Assembly (NCBI RefSeq): GCF_011759505.1
Contig: NZ_JAAOYO010000003.1
Location: forward strand, 1-64,000
Origin: Curtobacterium salicis
GTDB taxonomy: Bacteria > Actinomycetota > Actinomycetes > Actinomycetales > Microbacteriaceae
Direction: 5' to 3'
Length of the DNA: 64,000 nucleotides
The notes under the pieces were generated by a model. That model was not told where the DNA came from. It did not search any database and was given only the letters and a program-made list of their open reading frames with translations. Both the position numbers and the translations under genes were made by a program. Positions 20,501 to 28,657 of this stretch are shown piece by piece; the first letter of the stretch is position 1, and each line of letters opens with the position of its first letter.

Positions 20501-22509
20501 CGGCCCGTCGCGGCGAGCGCCGCGTCGACGTCGGTGCCGTCGGACCGGGCGGCGTGGGCTGCGCGCCGGCTGCCGTCCTGGTCGGCCTGGAGCTGTCCGG
20601 CCTCGGCCATCGGCGACGACACCGGCGAGGCCGGCAGGCCCAGCGTGGTCGGGTCGATGACACCGCGGGTGAAGGAGGACAACGGCGCGAGCTTGGCGTA
20701 CGGGTGCTCACGGGCATCGCCGCGGCGACCGCGGATGACGCCACCGATGGCCGCGACCACGACGATCAGCAGCAGGATCAGCCACAGCACGGTGAGGGGC
20801 TGGAAGATGCCGCGGAGCGTCACGAGCAGCGGCTTGGTGGAGTGCCAGCCGGTCGTGGTGTTGCCGTGTTGAACGGCATCGTCGGAGCGTGCCAGGTCGA
20901 TCGCACTCGGTCCGCGCCCGGAGACGGAGTTGTCCGTCACGGTCGTGCCCTTCGATGCTCCGACCACCGTGACGCCGTGGGTCCGCGCGCCGGAGATCTC
21001 GTTGCCGTCGACGTCGGCGTCCGACGCACGGCTGTAGATCCCGATGTCGGCGCCCGCGATCGTGTTGTCGCTGACCTCGGAGGACCGGACACCGTCCAGC
21101 ACCGAGATGCCGTTCTGCAGCGAGCCCTTGATGACGTTGTTGCGCACGGTGGTCTTCACGGCGTCCTGACCGACGACGATGCCCATCCGGTTGCCGTCCA
21201 TCGTGGAGCCGCTCACCTTGACGTTCTCGCCACCGAGCACCTCGACACCGTACCGCCCGTTGTCGGACGCGGTGCTGTCGGTCAGCGAGTTGTTGCCGTA
21301 GTCACCCGTCGGCATGCCGACGGCGTTCGGACCGTCGGCGAGCGCTCCGCCGTTGAGGGTGATGCCGTTGCGGCCGTTGCGGTTCGCGGTCACCTGGCTG
21401 AGCACGATGCCGGTGGAGGCCCGGGTCATCTTGATCCCGTCCACCCCGTTGTCGTGCGAGTCGACCGAGGACAGCGTGCTGTTGGTCACGTAGCGGTGCA
21501 GGACGAGACCGTCGATGAGCGAGTTCTCGATGGTGGAGTCCGACATCACGACGCCGTCGGCGCTCGTGAGGAACAGGCCGTACGCGTTGCCGTCGAACTC
21601 GGTGTGCTGGATCTTCGCCGAGACGAAGCTGTAGGACCCGGCCGCCGTGCTCTCACCCGGGGTGGTCCCGTCGACGGCACCGGTCGGCAGCAGCGTGGTG
21701 CCGAAGACGTCCTTGGTCGTGCGCAGGGTCTTCGCCGCCTGGGTGCCGGAGGCTGCGTCGAGCGTGGACAGGTCGGTGCCGGTCAGGGACACGCCGCCGG
21801 TCGTGCCGCTCCAGAAGCCCAGGTCGCGGAACGACGCGTAGTTCAGGGTGGCGGTCCCGCCCTGGACGCGGACGTACGCGCGGCCGTCGGTGGTGTCCGT
21901 GTCGACCTTGCCGGCCTGCGGGTCCCACGAGTCGATGATGACGGGGGCCTTGCCGGAACCGGCGATCTGCAGCGCTCCGGCCTGTGTGACGATCGACACG
22001 AAGCCGCGGTCGTCGCTCTCCATGTGGATGTGCAGGCCGTCGGGGCTCGCGAGCTGCAGGGTCGCGCCGTTCTCCACGACGATGTTCTCGCTGAGCAGGT
22101 ACGACCCGTCGGGCTGCTTCACGAACGTCGACGGTGCGAGCTGCTTCAGGTCGTTGACGGTGTAGGCCGAGCCGCGTGCGACGAGCACCAGGGTGTAGGA
22201 GCTGCCCGTGGCGAGTCGGTACGGCTTCGTGGTCACGAGGCCGCTCCACCGGGCAGCCGAGGCCAGCGCCCGCACGTTGTAGATGCGTTCGTTCTCGGCG
22301 GCGACGAGCTTGGCCTCCTTGTTCGGGCTGCCGGGGTAGGCCTTGCCCGTGACGACGGTGGGCTGCCCGGCTGCCGGTGCCGTCGTCGCGGCCTGGGCTG
22401 CGGTGGGCAGCGACAGGACGCCGGCGCCGGCGAGCGTCAGGACGAGCGCGGACGCGGTCGCGATGCGGCGACGGCGGGTGGACGTGGTGCGGGTCGGGTC
22501 GGTGCTCAT
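20497..22509 (-). CDS. Secreted right-handed beta-helix protein with C-terminal membrane anchor (large)
   Basis: A 670-residue protein with an N-terminal signal (about 15-40, ending AAQAA), a domain with YLLSENIVVENGATLQLAS typical of NosD-like/epimerase-like helices, then many parallel beta-helix coils (about 290-550), a transmembrane helix (about 570-592) and a 78-residue cytoplasmic tail. Its ATG overlaps the GT2 stop (ATGA) and its own stop overlaps the next gene. The pairing with a processive glycosyltransferase recalls AlgG-type C5-epimerases, but the DPHD-type catalytic motif of alginate epimerases is not seen. Function is inferred from context only. Confidence 0.8.
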   Translation of the reverse strand: MSTDPTRTTSTRRRRIATASALVLTLAGAGVLSLPTAAQAATTAPAAGQPTVVTGKAYPGSPNKEAKLVAAENERIYNVRALASAARWSGLVTTKPYRLATGSSYTLVLVARGSAYTVNDLKQLAPSTFVKQPDGSYLLSENIVVENGATLQLASPDGLHIHMESDDRGFVSIVTQAGALQIAGSGKAPVIIDSWDPQAGKVDTDTTDGRAYVRVQGGTATLNYASFRDLGFWSGTTGGVSLTGTDLSTLDAASGTQAAKTLRTTKDVFGTTLLPTGAVDGTTPGESTAAGSYSFVSAKIQHTEFDGNAYGLFLTSADGVVMSDSTIENSLIDGLVLHRYVTNSTLSSVDSHDNGVDGIKMTRASTGIVLSQVTANRNGRNGITLNGGALADGPNAVGMPTGDYGNNSLTDSTASDNGRYGVEVLGGENVKVSGSTMDGNRMGIVVGQDAVKTTVRNNVIKGSLQNGISVLDGVRSSEVSDNTIAGADIGIYSRASDADVDGNEISGARTHGVTVVGASKGTTVTDNSVSGRGPSAIDLARSDDAVQHGNTTTGWHSTKPLLVTLRGIFQPLTVLWLILLLIVVVAAIGGVIRGRRGDAREHPYAKLAPLSSFTRGVIDPTTLGLPASPVSSPMAEAGQLQADQDGSRRAAHAARSDGTDVDAALAATGR

Positions 22510-24098
22510 GCTGCCGCCACCTCTCCGCCCTGGAGGCCCGCTGCCGGCTGCGACGCACGTTGCGTCCCCGACGTGGTGGCCGTTGCCGGCTCGGCCGCGT
22601 GGGACGCGGCCGCCGGAGCGGACTGGTCCGTGGTCGGCGCAGCCGTGGTGGCTGCGCCCGCAGGCGGTGCCGTCATCGCAGACGCTCCCGCCATCGCGGA
22701 CGCTCCAGCCATCGCCGGTGCTCCCGCCATCGCCGGTGCTCCTGCCATCGCGAAGGCCGGAGCCGCCGCCGGTGCCGATGCCGGTGCCGGTGCCGGTGCC
22801 GGGACGGTCTGCACGGCCGGACGGCTCGCCGGGCCGTCGAGGGTCGCCGCAGTCTGTCCGTCGCCGCCCATCTGGTCGGCGTGCCGGGTCAGCCAGCCCT
22901 GCTTGTTCATCGTGACGAACGAGAACACCTTGATCGGCAGCGCGATGACGATCACCACGATGGCCAGGATCGGCAGGACGAAGAGGTCGAGCGGGTGACG
23001 GCGCAGGTTCGAGAACCCGCGGACGGCACGACCGGCGAGCAGCCAGGCGATGGTGAACGCGGCACCGATGACGCTGAGCTCCAGGCGGCTGAACAGCAGG
23101 TACCACATGGTGATGCCCATGGTGACGGGGGTCAGGATGATCTGCAGGACGGTGATCTTCGTGACGAAGGGCACGCGCCAGATCCAGCCCTTGGCGATGG
23201 CCGTCAGGTAGGTCCGGTACGAGTTGCGGCTCCAGCGGATGCGCTGCTTGAAGAACGCCTTGCCGGTGGCCGGGAACATCGAGAGGGCCTTCGCGCTCTC
23301 CTGGTGCACGGTCTTGAAGCCCGAGGCCAGCACGAGCCAGGTCAGGCGGCCGTCGTCACCGGCGACGCAGCGGCGACCGAGGAAGAACTCGTTCTCCAGG
23401 TTGTCGAGCACGGGCAGCACGGCCGAGCGACGGTACGCGGCAGTGCGACCGGACAGGCACGGCACGGCACCGGCGGCGCCCATGGCGGGCACGTAGTTGA
23501 AGTACCGGAGGTTGACGAGCCAGTCGGCGATGATGCGCCAGATGCTCGAGTTGCGCTGGTAGACGTTCTGCTGCGTCCCGACCCCGCCGACGGTCGTGTC
23601 GACGAACGGCATCTGCACGTTCTCGAGCAGGCCCGGCTCCCAGCTGGTGTCGGAGTCGACGAGGACGACGACGTCGTACCGTGCGAGCCGGATGCCCTGA
23701 CCGAGGGCGCTGCGCTTGCCGACGTGGTGGAACAGGATCGGCTTCACGGTCGGGTCCCCGACGGCGACGATGCGCTGGTACGCCTCGGTGTCGGCGACGT
23801 CGAGCACGATGATGATCTCGTCGGGGTTCTGCGAGCGCCAGGAGTCGAGGCAGCGGAGCAGGATGTCGGGGTCTTCGTGGTAGCTCGGCACGACGACGGA
23901 GGTCGTCGTGCGGAAGCCGTTGACCACCGGCTTCGCCCGCGCCGACAGCACGACGCGGTAGAGCCACAGGGCCCACACGATCACACCGGCGATGCCGACG
24001 GGCACGTACTTGAGGGCTTCGTGGCCGAAGGCGACGAGCTGGTCGATGACGACCTGGGTCGATGTCTGGGATGCGGCGAGCGCGGCCAGGGTGTCCAT
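22506..24098 (-). CDS. Processive family 2 glycosyltransferase (polysaccharide synthase type)
   Basis: Membrane synthase that would polymerise a sugar nucleotide and export the chain. The 530 residues carry one N-terminal helix (about 33-52), the GT-A core with DSD (148-150), acceptor-site GDD (247-249) and QRIRW (285-289), which is the D,D,D,QxxRW pattern of cellulose, hyaluronan and alginate synthases, then about four membrane helices (310-395). The last 120 residues are Ala/Pro-rich, including AMAGAP/S repeats. No c-di-GMP PilZ domain is evident. The product polymer cannot be named. ATG follows an AAGGA site; first gene of a coupled three-gene operon. Confidence 0.87.
   Translation of the reverse strand: MDTLAALAASQTSTQVVIDQLVAFGHEALKYVPVGIAGVIVWALWLYRVVLSARAKPVVNGFRTTTSVVVPSYHEDPDILLRCLDSWRSQNPDEIIIVLDVADTEAYQRIVAVGDPTVKPILFHHVGKRSALGQGIRLARYDVVVLVDSDTSWEPGLLENVQMPFVDTTVGGVGTQQNVYQRNSSIWRIIADWLVNLRYFNYVPAMGAAGAVPCLSGRTAAYRRSAVLPVLDNLENEFFLGRRCVAGDDGRLTWLVLASGFKTVHQESAKALSMFPATGKAFFKQRIRWSRNSYRTYLTAIAKGWIWRVPFVTKITVLQIILTPVTMGITMWYLLFSRLELSVIGAAFTIAWLLAGRAVRGFSNLRRHPLDLFVLPILAIVVIVIALPIKVFSFVTMNKQGWLTRHADQMGGDGQTAATLDGPASRPAVQTVPAPAPAPASAPAAAPAFAMAGAPAMAGAPAMAGASAMAGASAMTAPPAGAATTAAPTTDQSAPAAASHAAEPATATTSGTQRASQPAAGLQGGEVAAA
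22680..22801 (-). repeat. Low-complexity tandem repeats in the GT2 tail
   Basis: About four 18-base units encode AMAGAP/AMAGAS hexapeptides, followed by a short GGTGCC-type run encoding alternating Ala-Pro. The whole tail is predicted to be disordered and on the cytoplasmic side; such repeats are prone to length change. Confidence 0.7.
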
Positions 24099-24403
24099 GG
24101 GTTCGGGTCCTTCGGACTGGCAGGGTGGATGATCCGGGGCGCTCGGTGGGTGGCCGGGCGCGGACCGGTCGGCGAGTGGGTGGCTCGCGCGACGGTCGGT
24201 ACGGCGTCGTGGTGAGGACGCTAGGTGGAGCGTCGACCGTGCGACAAGGGGCTGCGGGGCACTCTTGCGCGTTCGCGCAAGGGGCTGCGGATGTGCGGGT
24301 CACGCGCTTTCCGGACCTGTGCGTCCTGCGGGTCCCGAGGACCGCTCGTCCGTCCGGGCCCGGCGGCTGTACAACGATGTACCGCGTCCACCAGCATGGG
24401 GTC
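24099..24403. promoter_or_regulatory. Divergent regulatory region between GT2 and GH2 genes
   Basis: About 305 bases with no supported gene. It holds an inverted repeat at 24264-24281 flanked by two direct copies of CAAGGGGCTGCGG (24245-24257 and 24278-24290). No convincing -35/-10 pair was found on either strand. Confidence 0.5.
24264..24281. promoter_or_regulatory. Candidate operator, inverted repeat
   Basis: CTTGCGCG-TT-CGCGCAAG has 8-bp arms around a 2-base centre and overlaps the second of two direct repeats. It lies between the divergent GT2 operon and GH2 gene, so it could bind a dimeric sugar-responsive regulator. No regulator gene is adjacent. Confidence 0.35.
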
Positions 24404-26284
24404 ATGAACGCGCACCTCGGCAACGACGCCGCACCGGCCCTCCCGCTCGCCAGTCGTCAGGACGGCGAGTACCCGCGCCCGCAGATGATGCGGTCCCACT
24501 GGGCGGACCTCGACGGCACCTGGTCCTTCCGCAACACCGGAGACGACCCCGCCTGGCGGGACGGCTTCCCGGACCCCCGCGACATCGTCGTGCCGTTCCC
24601 GCCGGAGTCGGTCGCCTCGGGCATCGACGAGCCGGACTTCCACCCGGTCGTCTGGTACTCACGGCTGATCACCGCGGCGGACCTGGCGGCCGCGGGGCAC
24701 GGCACGGACGCACCCCGCGTGCTGCTGCACTTCGGCGCGGTCGACCACCGAGCCCGCGTCTGGGTCGACGGCCGGTTCATCGGTGAGCACGAGGGCGGCC
24801 ACACCCCCTTCACCCTCGACGTGACCGAGGCACTCGGCACCGAGCCGAGCACCGACAGCCCCGCCGCGACCGACACGAGTCCCGGCGCCGGCTCGCACAC
24901 CCTCGTGGTCCGCGCCGAGGACGACCCCCACGACCTCACCCAGCCCCGCGGCAAGCAGGACTGGCACGAGCAGGCGCACGACATCTGGTACCGCCGCACG
25001 ACCGGGATCTGGCAGACCGTCTGGCTCGAGGCCGTCCCGACCACCGCGATCCGGGCCCTCCGCTGGACGAACCTCGACCACGAGACGATGCGCCTCACGG
25101 TCCGGCTGACCGGCGAGCACCCGGCGGGGACGCGCCTCCGGGTCGAGGCGACGTGGTCGGAACACGACGAGCACCTGGCGACGGTCGAGACCACCGTCGG
25201 CCCGACCGCCCACGAGTGCGAACTCGTCGTGCCGATCGCCCGGCAGGCGAACGGCCAGGCCGAGCAGGAGCTGCAGTGGAGCCCGGACGCACCGCACCTC
25301 GTCGACGCGGTCGTGACGCTGGTGGCGCCGGAAGGGGCCGCGGTCGATGCGGTCAGCTCCTACTTCGGGATCCGCACGACGCGCATCGGCGGCGGTCGGT
25401 TCCTGCTCAACGACCGCAGCATCGACGTCCGGAGCGTGCTCAACCAGGGCTACTGGCCGGACTCCCACCTGACGGCTCCGTCACGGCAGGCCCTCCGACG
25501 CGAGGTCGAACTCATCAAGGAGCTCGGGTTCAACGCCGCCCGGAACCACCAGAAGATCGAGGACCCGCGGTTCCTGTACTGGGCGGACCGGCTCGGCCTG
25601 ATGGTCTGGGGCGAGGCCCCGGGCGCCTACGCGTTCTCCCCCACCGCGGTGCAGCGGCTCATGCGCGAGTGGATGGACGCCGTGGAGCGCGACGCCTCGC
25701 ACCCGTCGATCGTGACGTGGGTGCCCGCGAACGAGAGCTGGGGCGTGCAGCACATCGCGACCGACCCGGCGCAGCAGGCCTACGCCCGGGCCCTGGCCGA
25801 CGTCACCCGGGCGCTCGACCCGACCCGGCCCGTCATCTCGAACGACGGCTGGGAGCACCCGGACTCCGACATCCTCTCGGTGCACGACTACGAGGGCGAG
25901 GGCGACCGCCTGGCGCGGACCTACGCCGACGACGCCGCACGCACGCGGCTCCTCGCGGGTCTCGGGCCGGCGGACCGGCTGATCCTGGTGGGCGGCGCGG
26001 TCGACCGGGGGCAGCCCGTGATGCTGACCGAGTTCGGCGGCGTGAACCACCAGCCGGGTGCCCAGCGCGACGACGCGTGGGGGTACACGACGGCCGCGGA
26101 CGGCGACGACTGGATCGCCCGCATCACCGCGCTGTACGACGCCGTGCGCGCCAGCTCGTTCCTGGCCGGCAGCTGCTGGACGCAGCTCACCGACACGATG
26201 CAGGAGACGAACGGGCTCCTCAACGCGGACCGCACCCCCAAGGAACCGATCGAGCGCATCCGCCGCGCGGTCCTCGGACGCTGA
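24404..26284 (+). CDS. Glycoside hydrolase family 2 (beta-glucuronidase/beta-galactosidase-like)
   Basis: Exo-acting retaining glycosidase. The 626 residues contain the GH2 sugar-binding jelly-roll (about 30-210), an immunoglobulin-like domain (about 215-325) and a TIM barrel. The acid/base glutamate is in PANESWG (Glu about 444) and the nucleophile in LTEFGG (Glu about 543), both intact. No signal peptide is visible, so it acts on imported oligosaccharide. The preferred ATG follows GGGG; an in-frame ATG at 24377 would add nine residues. The substrate (glucuronide, galactoside or mannoside) is not decided by these motifs. Confidence 0.88.
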   Translation: MNAHLGNDAAPALPLASRQDGEYPRPQMMRSHWADLDGTWSFRNTGDDPAWRDGFPDPRDIVVPFPPESVASGIDEPDFHPVVWYSRLITAADLAAAGHGTDAPRVLLHFGAVDHRARVWVDGRFIGEHEGGHTPFTLDVTEALGTEPSTDSPAATDTSPGAGSHTLVVRAEDDPHDLTQPRGKQDWHEQAHDIWYRRTTGIWQTVWLEAVPTTAIRALRWTNLDHETMRLTVRLTGEHPAGTRLRVEATWSEHDEHLATVETTVGPTAHECELVVPIARQANGQAEQELQWSPDAPHLVDAVVTLVAPEGAAVDAVSSYFGIRTTRIGGGRFLLNDRSIDVRSVLNQGYWPDSHLTAPSRQALRREVELIKELGFNAARNHQKIEDPRFLYWADRLGLMVWGEAPGAYAFSPTAVQRLMREWMDAVERDASHPSIVTWVPANESWGVQHIATDPAQQAYARALADVTRALDPTRPVISNDGWEHPDSDILSVHDYEGEGDRLARTYADDAARTRLLAGLGPADRLILVGGAVDRGQPVMLTEFGGVNHQPGAQRDDAWGYTTAADGDDWIARITALYDAVRASSFLAGSCWTQLTDTMQETNGLLNADRTPKEPIERIRRAVLGR

Positions 26285-26351
26285 CGGACCCCGGATGCTG
26301 ACGGGCCCGGGACGCTGACGGACCCCGGACCGCCACGACGACGGCCCCGGA

Positions 26352-26406
26352 GACGACGGGACGGGAGGCGCGTGACCTGCTGGTCACGCGCCTCCCGTCC
26401 GTCGTC
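26352..26406. terminator. Bidirectional terminator, palindrome family copy 2
   Basis: Arms of about 25 bp (one bulged G) around a TGCT loop between convergent genes; the core GGACGGGAGGCGCGTGACC shares the first half of copy 1. Confidence 0.8.
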
Positions 26407-26428
26407 GGTACCGCCGCCGGTGGTCCGG

Positions 26429-27280
26429 CTACTGCGCCAGGAAGCGGAGCACCGCCTCGTTCCACTCGTCGCGGTGCGACGCGAGGACGCCGTGCGGGCC
26501 GCCCTCGATGACGTGGACCTGCGCGTTCGGGATCTTCTCGGCGGTCCGCTTGCCGGAGACCTCGAACGGCACGATCCCGTCGGCGTCACCGTGGATGACG
26601 AGCGTCGGGACGTCCACCGTCGTCAGGTCGTCGCGGAAGTCTGTGGTGGCGAACGCGACGGTGCAGTCGAGCGTGCCCTTCGGGGACGCGAGTTCCGCGA
26701 TCGCCAGGTCGTAGGCGCGCTGGTCGTCGCTGACGAGCGGCTTGTGGGTCAGCGTGGGCTTGCCGCCGGCCGTGTAGAACATGTCGACGAACTCGTGCAG
26801 GAAGGCCGGACGGTCACCGGTGATGCCGTTCGCGAACCAGTCCGCCAGGCCCTGGTCGACGCCGCCGTCCGGGTTCTCGTCCGACTTCCACAGGTACGGC
26901 GGAACGGCGCTGGCGAAGACGAGCTTGGCGACCTTGCCGGTGCCGTAGGTGGAGACGTAGCGGGCGAGTTCACCGCCGCCCATCGAGAAGCCGATGAGGG
27001 TCACGTCGGTCAGCCCGAGCTCGGTGATCAGCTTGTCGAGGTCCGCCGCGAAGGTGTCGTAGTCGTACCCGCCCCACGGCTGCGAGGACTGCCCGAACCC
27101 GCGGCGGTCGTAGGCGATGACGCGGTGGCCGGCCGCGACGAGCGCGGGGACCTGCCCCTCCCACGACCGGCCGGACAGCGGCCACCCGTGGATGAGGACG
27201 ACCGGTGCGCCGGTGCCGAAGTCGTCGTAGTGCAGGTCGATGTCGTGCCCGTTCTCGGCTCCGACGGTGATGAACGGCAT
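26429..27280 (-). CDS. Alpha/beta hydrolase, non-haem chloroperoxidase/esterase type
   Basis: A cytoplasmic 283-residue serine hydrolase. HGW oxyanion region (31-33), nucleophile Ser about 99 in GFSMGGGE, catalytic Asp in HGDADGIVP (about 230-238) and His near 263 in GGPHGV form a complete triad. The GFSMGG elbow and the overall pattern are those of cofactor-free haloperoxidases, which act as esterases or perhydrolases. ATG 27280 follows a GGAGG site. It stands alone and converges with the GH2 gene. Confidence 0.87.
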   Translation of the reverse strand: MPFITVGAENGHDIDLHYDDFGTGAPVVLIHGWPLSGRSWEGQVPALVAAGHRVIAYDRRGFGQSSQPWGGYDYDTFAADLDKLITELGLTDVTLIGFSMGGGELARYVSTYGTGKVAKLVFASAVPPYLWKSDENPDGGVDQGLADWFANGITGDRPAFLHEFVDMFYTAGGKPTLTHKPLVSDDQRAYDLAIAELASPKGTLDCTVAFATTDFRDDLTTVDVPTLVIHGDADGIVPFEVSGKRTAEKIPNAQVHVIEGGPHGVLASHRDEWNEAVLRFLAQ

Positions 27281-27396
27281 GGTGCCTCCAGGTGGTTGGT
27301 CTCCAGGGAACGCTCGCGATGCAACGCCCGGCCGCTGAGCGCGGCCTGTTGGTCGTGCGGCGAGCGGACACGCGCACGTCTGGGAGGATCGGGCGC

Positions 27397-28653
27397 GTGA
27401 CGGACCTGCTGGAGACGACCCGGACCTCCGAGCCGACCCGCCTCCGCCGGACGGTGACCGCCGTCCTGGAGGCACGCTCCAGCAGGTGGACCACTCCCCT
27501 GCTGCTGTGGCTGGCATCGCGTGTGGTCAGCACGCTCCTGCTCGGCACCGTGTACCTGCTCGCGACCGCGAACGGCTGGCACTTCGCCTCGTACCGGCGC
27601 GAGCCGTCGTTCGCCACGTTCTCCGGCTCGTGGGACGCGTCCTTCTACCGGACCATCGCGGAGCACGGCTACCCGCGGGTCCTGCCGACGGACGCTGCGG
27701 GGCACGTCGTGCCGAACCCGTGGGCGTTCCTGCCGCTGTTCCCCGGGGTCGTCCGCGCCGTCATGTCCCTGACCGGTGCCTCGTTCTGGGTGGCCGGGGT
27801 CCTGGTGGCGACGCTCTGCGGGGCCGGGGCGTGCGTCGTGCTGTTCCGACTTGTGCTCGCGGTCGCCGATGCCCGCCGTGCCCGATGGGCGACGGCGCTC
27901 TTCGCGTTCGGTGCGACGGGCTACCTGCTGCAGGTCGCGTACGCCGAGAGCATGTTCCTGCTGCTGCTGTTCGGGGCGCTGCTCGCGCTGGTCCGGCGGC
28001 GGTACGGGCTCGTCGCGGTCCTCGGCGTGGTCGCCGCGTTCACCCGGCCCGGGGTGCTGGCGCTCGCGGTGGCGGTGGCGGTGCACCTCGTCGTGCGGTG
28101 GGTCGCGGCCCGGCGTGCTGCCGGAGCGGCCGCCGTCGACGGGGAGCCGTTCCCGTGGCGGGAGCGGGTGGCGGTCGTCGTCACCGGTCTCGTCGTGGCC
28201 GCGTCCGGACTCGCCTGGCCGGTGGTGGCGTCGACCGTGACCGGGCGGCCGGGCGCGTACCTCGACACCGAGCTGTCGTGGTGGGTGGGGTTCGTCGGTC
28301 GGGTGGACTTCACACCGCTGACGCCGTGGTTCCTGATGGCCGGACGGTGGCTCGGGCCGGCGGGACTCGTCCTGGTGGTCGTCGTCCTGGTCGCCACCGC
28401 GTGGTTCCTCGGCCGGCGCGACGTCCGGTCGCTCGGGCCCGAGGTGCTCGGGTTCGTGGTCGCCTACGTGGCGTACCTCGTCGCGGTGTTCCTGCCGCAG
28501 CAGAGCCTGCCGCGGCTGCTCATGCCGGCCGCACCACTGCTGGGGTCGGACGTGTTCCTGGCGACGCGCCGACGGGCGGTCGGCTGGCTCGTCACGGGGG
28601 TGTGCCTGCAGGCCGTCGCGGTCGTGCTGCTCTGGTTCCTCGGGTTCCCCTGA
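27397..28653 (+). CDS. PIG-V-type membrane mannosyltransferase
   Basis: A 418-residue polytopic membrane protein with about nine hydrophobic segments. The first extracytoplasmic loop contains SWDASFYRTIAEHGYP, the acidic-loop signature of the PIG-V/GT-C type mannosyltransferase family, which uses lipid-linked mannose. The start is GTG 27397, after GGGAGGA. Its downstream neighbour is convergent with only four bases between stops. The acceptor (lipid, glycan or protein) cannot be told. Confidence 0.78.
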   Translation: MTDLLETTRTSEPTRLRRTVTAVLEARSSRWTTPLLLWLASRVVSTLLLGTVYLLATANGWHFASYRREPSFATFSGSWDASFYRTIAEHGYPRVLPTDAAGHVVPNPWAFLPLFPGVVRAVMSLTGASFWVAGVLVATLCGAGACVVLFRLVLAVADARRARWATALFAFGATGYLLQVAYAESMFLLLLFGALLALVRRRYGLVAVLGVVAAFTRPGVLALAVAVAVHLVVRWVAARRAAGAAAVDGEPFPWRERVAVVVTGLVVAASGLAWPVVASTVTGRPGAYLDTELSWWVGFVGRVDFTPLTPWFLMAGRWLGPAGLVLVVVVLVATAWFLGRRDVRSLGPEVLGFVVAYVAYLVAVFLPQQSLPRLLMPAAPLLGSDVFLATRRRAVGWLVTGVCLQAVAVVLLWFLGFP

Positions 28654-28657
28654 CGGA

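Noticed and set aside
24221-24643. A minus-strand frame covering the GT2-GH2 intergenic region
   Set aside because: It overlaps the start of the well-supported GH2 gene antisense and has no ribosome site or motif.
27028-28086. Minus-strand frame opposite the PIG-V gene
   Set aside because: Arg/Gln/Gly-rich antisense shadow; the plus-strand membrane protein has clear helices and a family motif.
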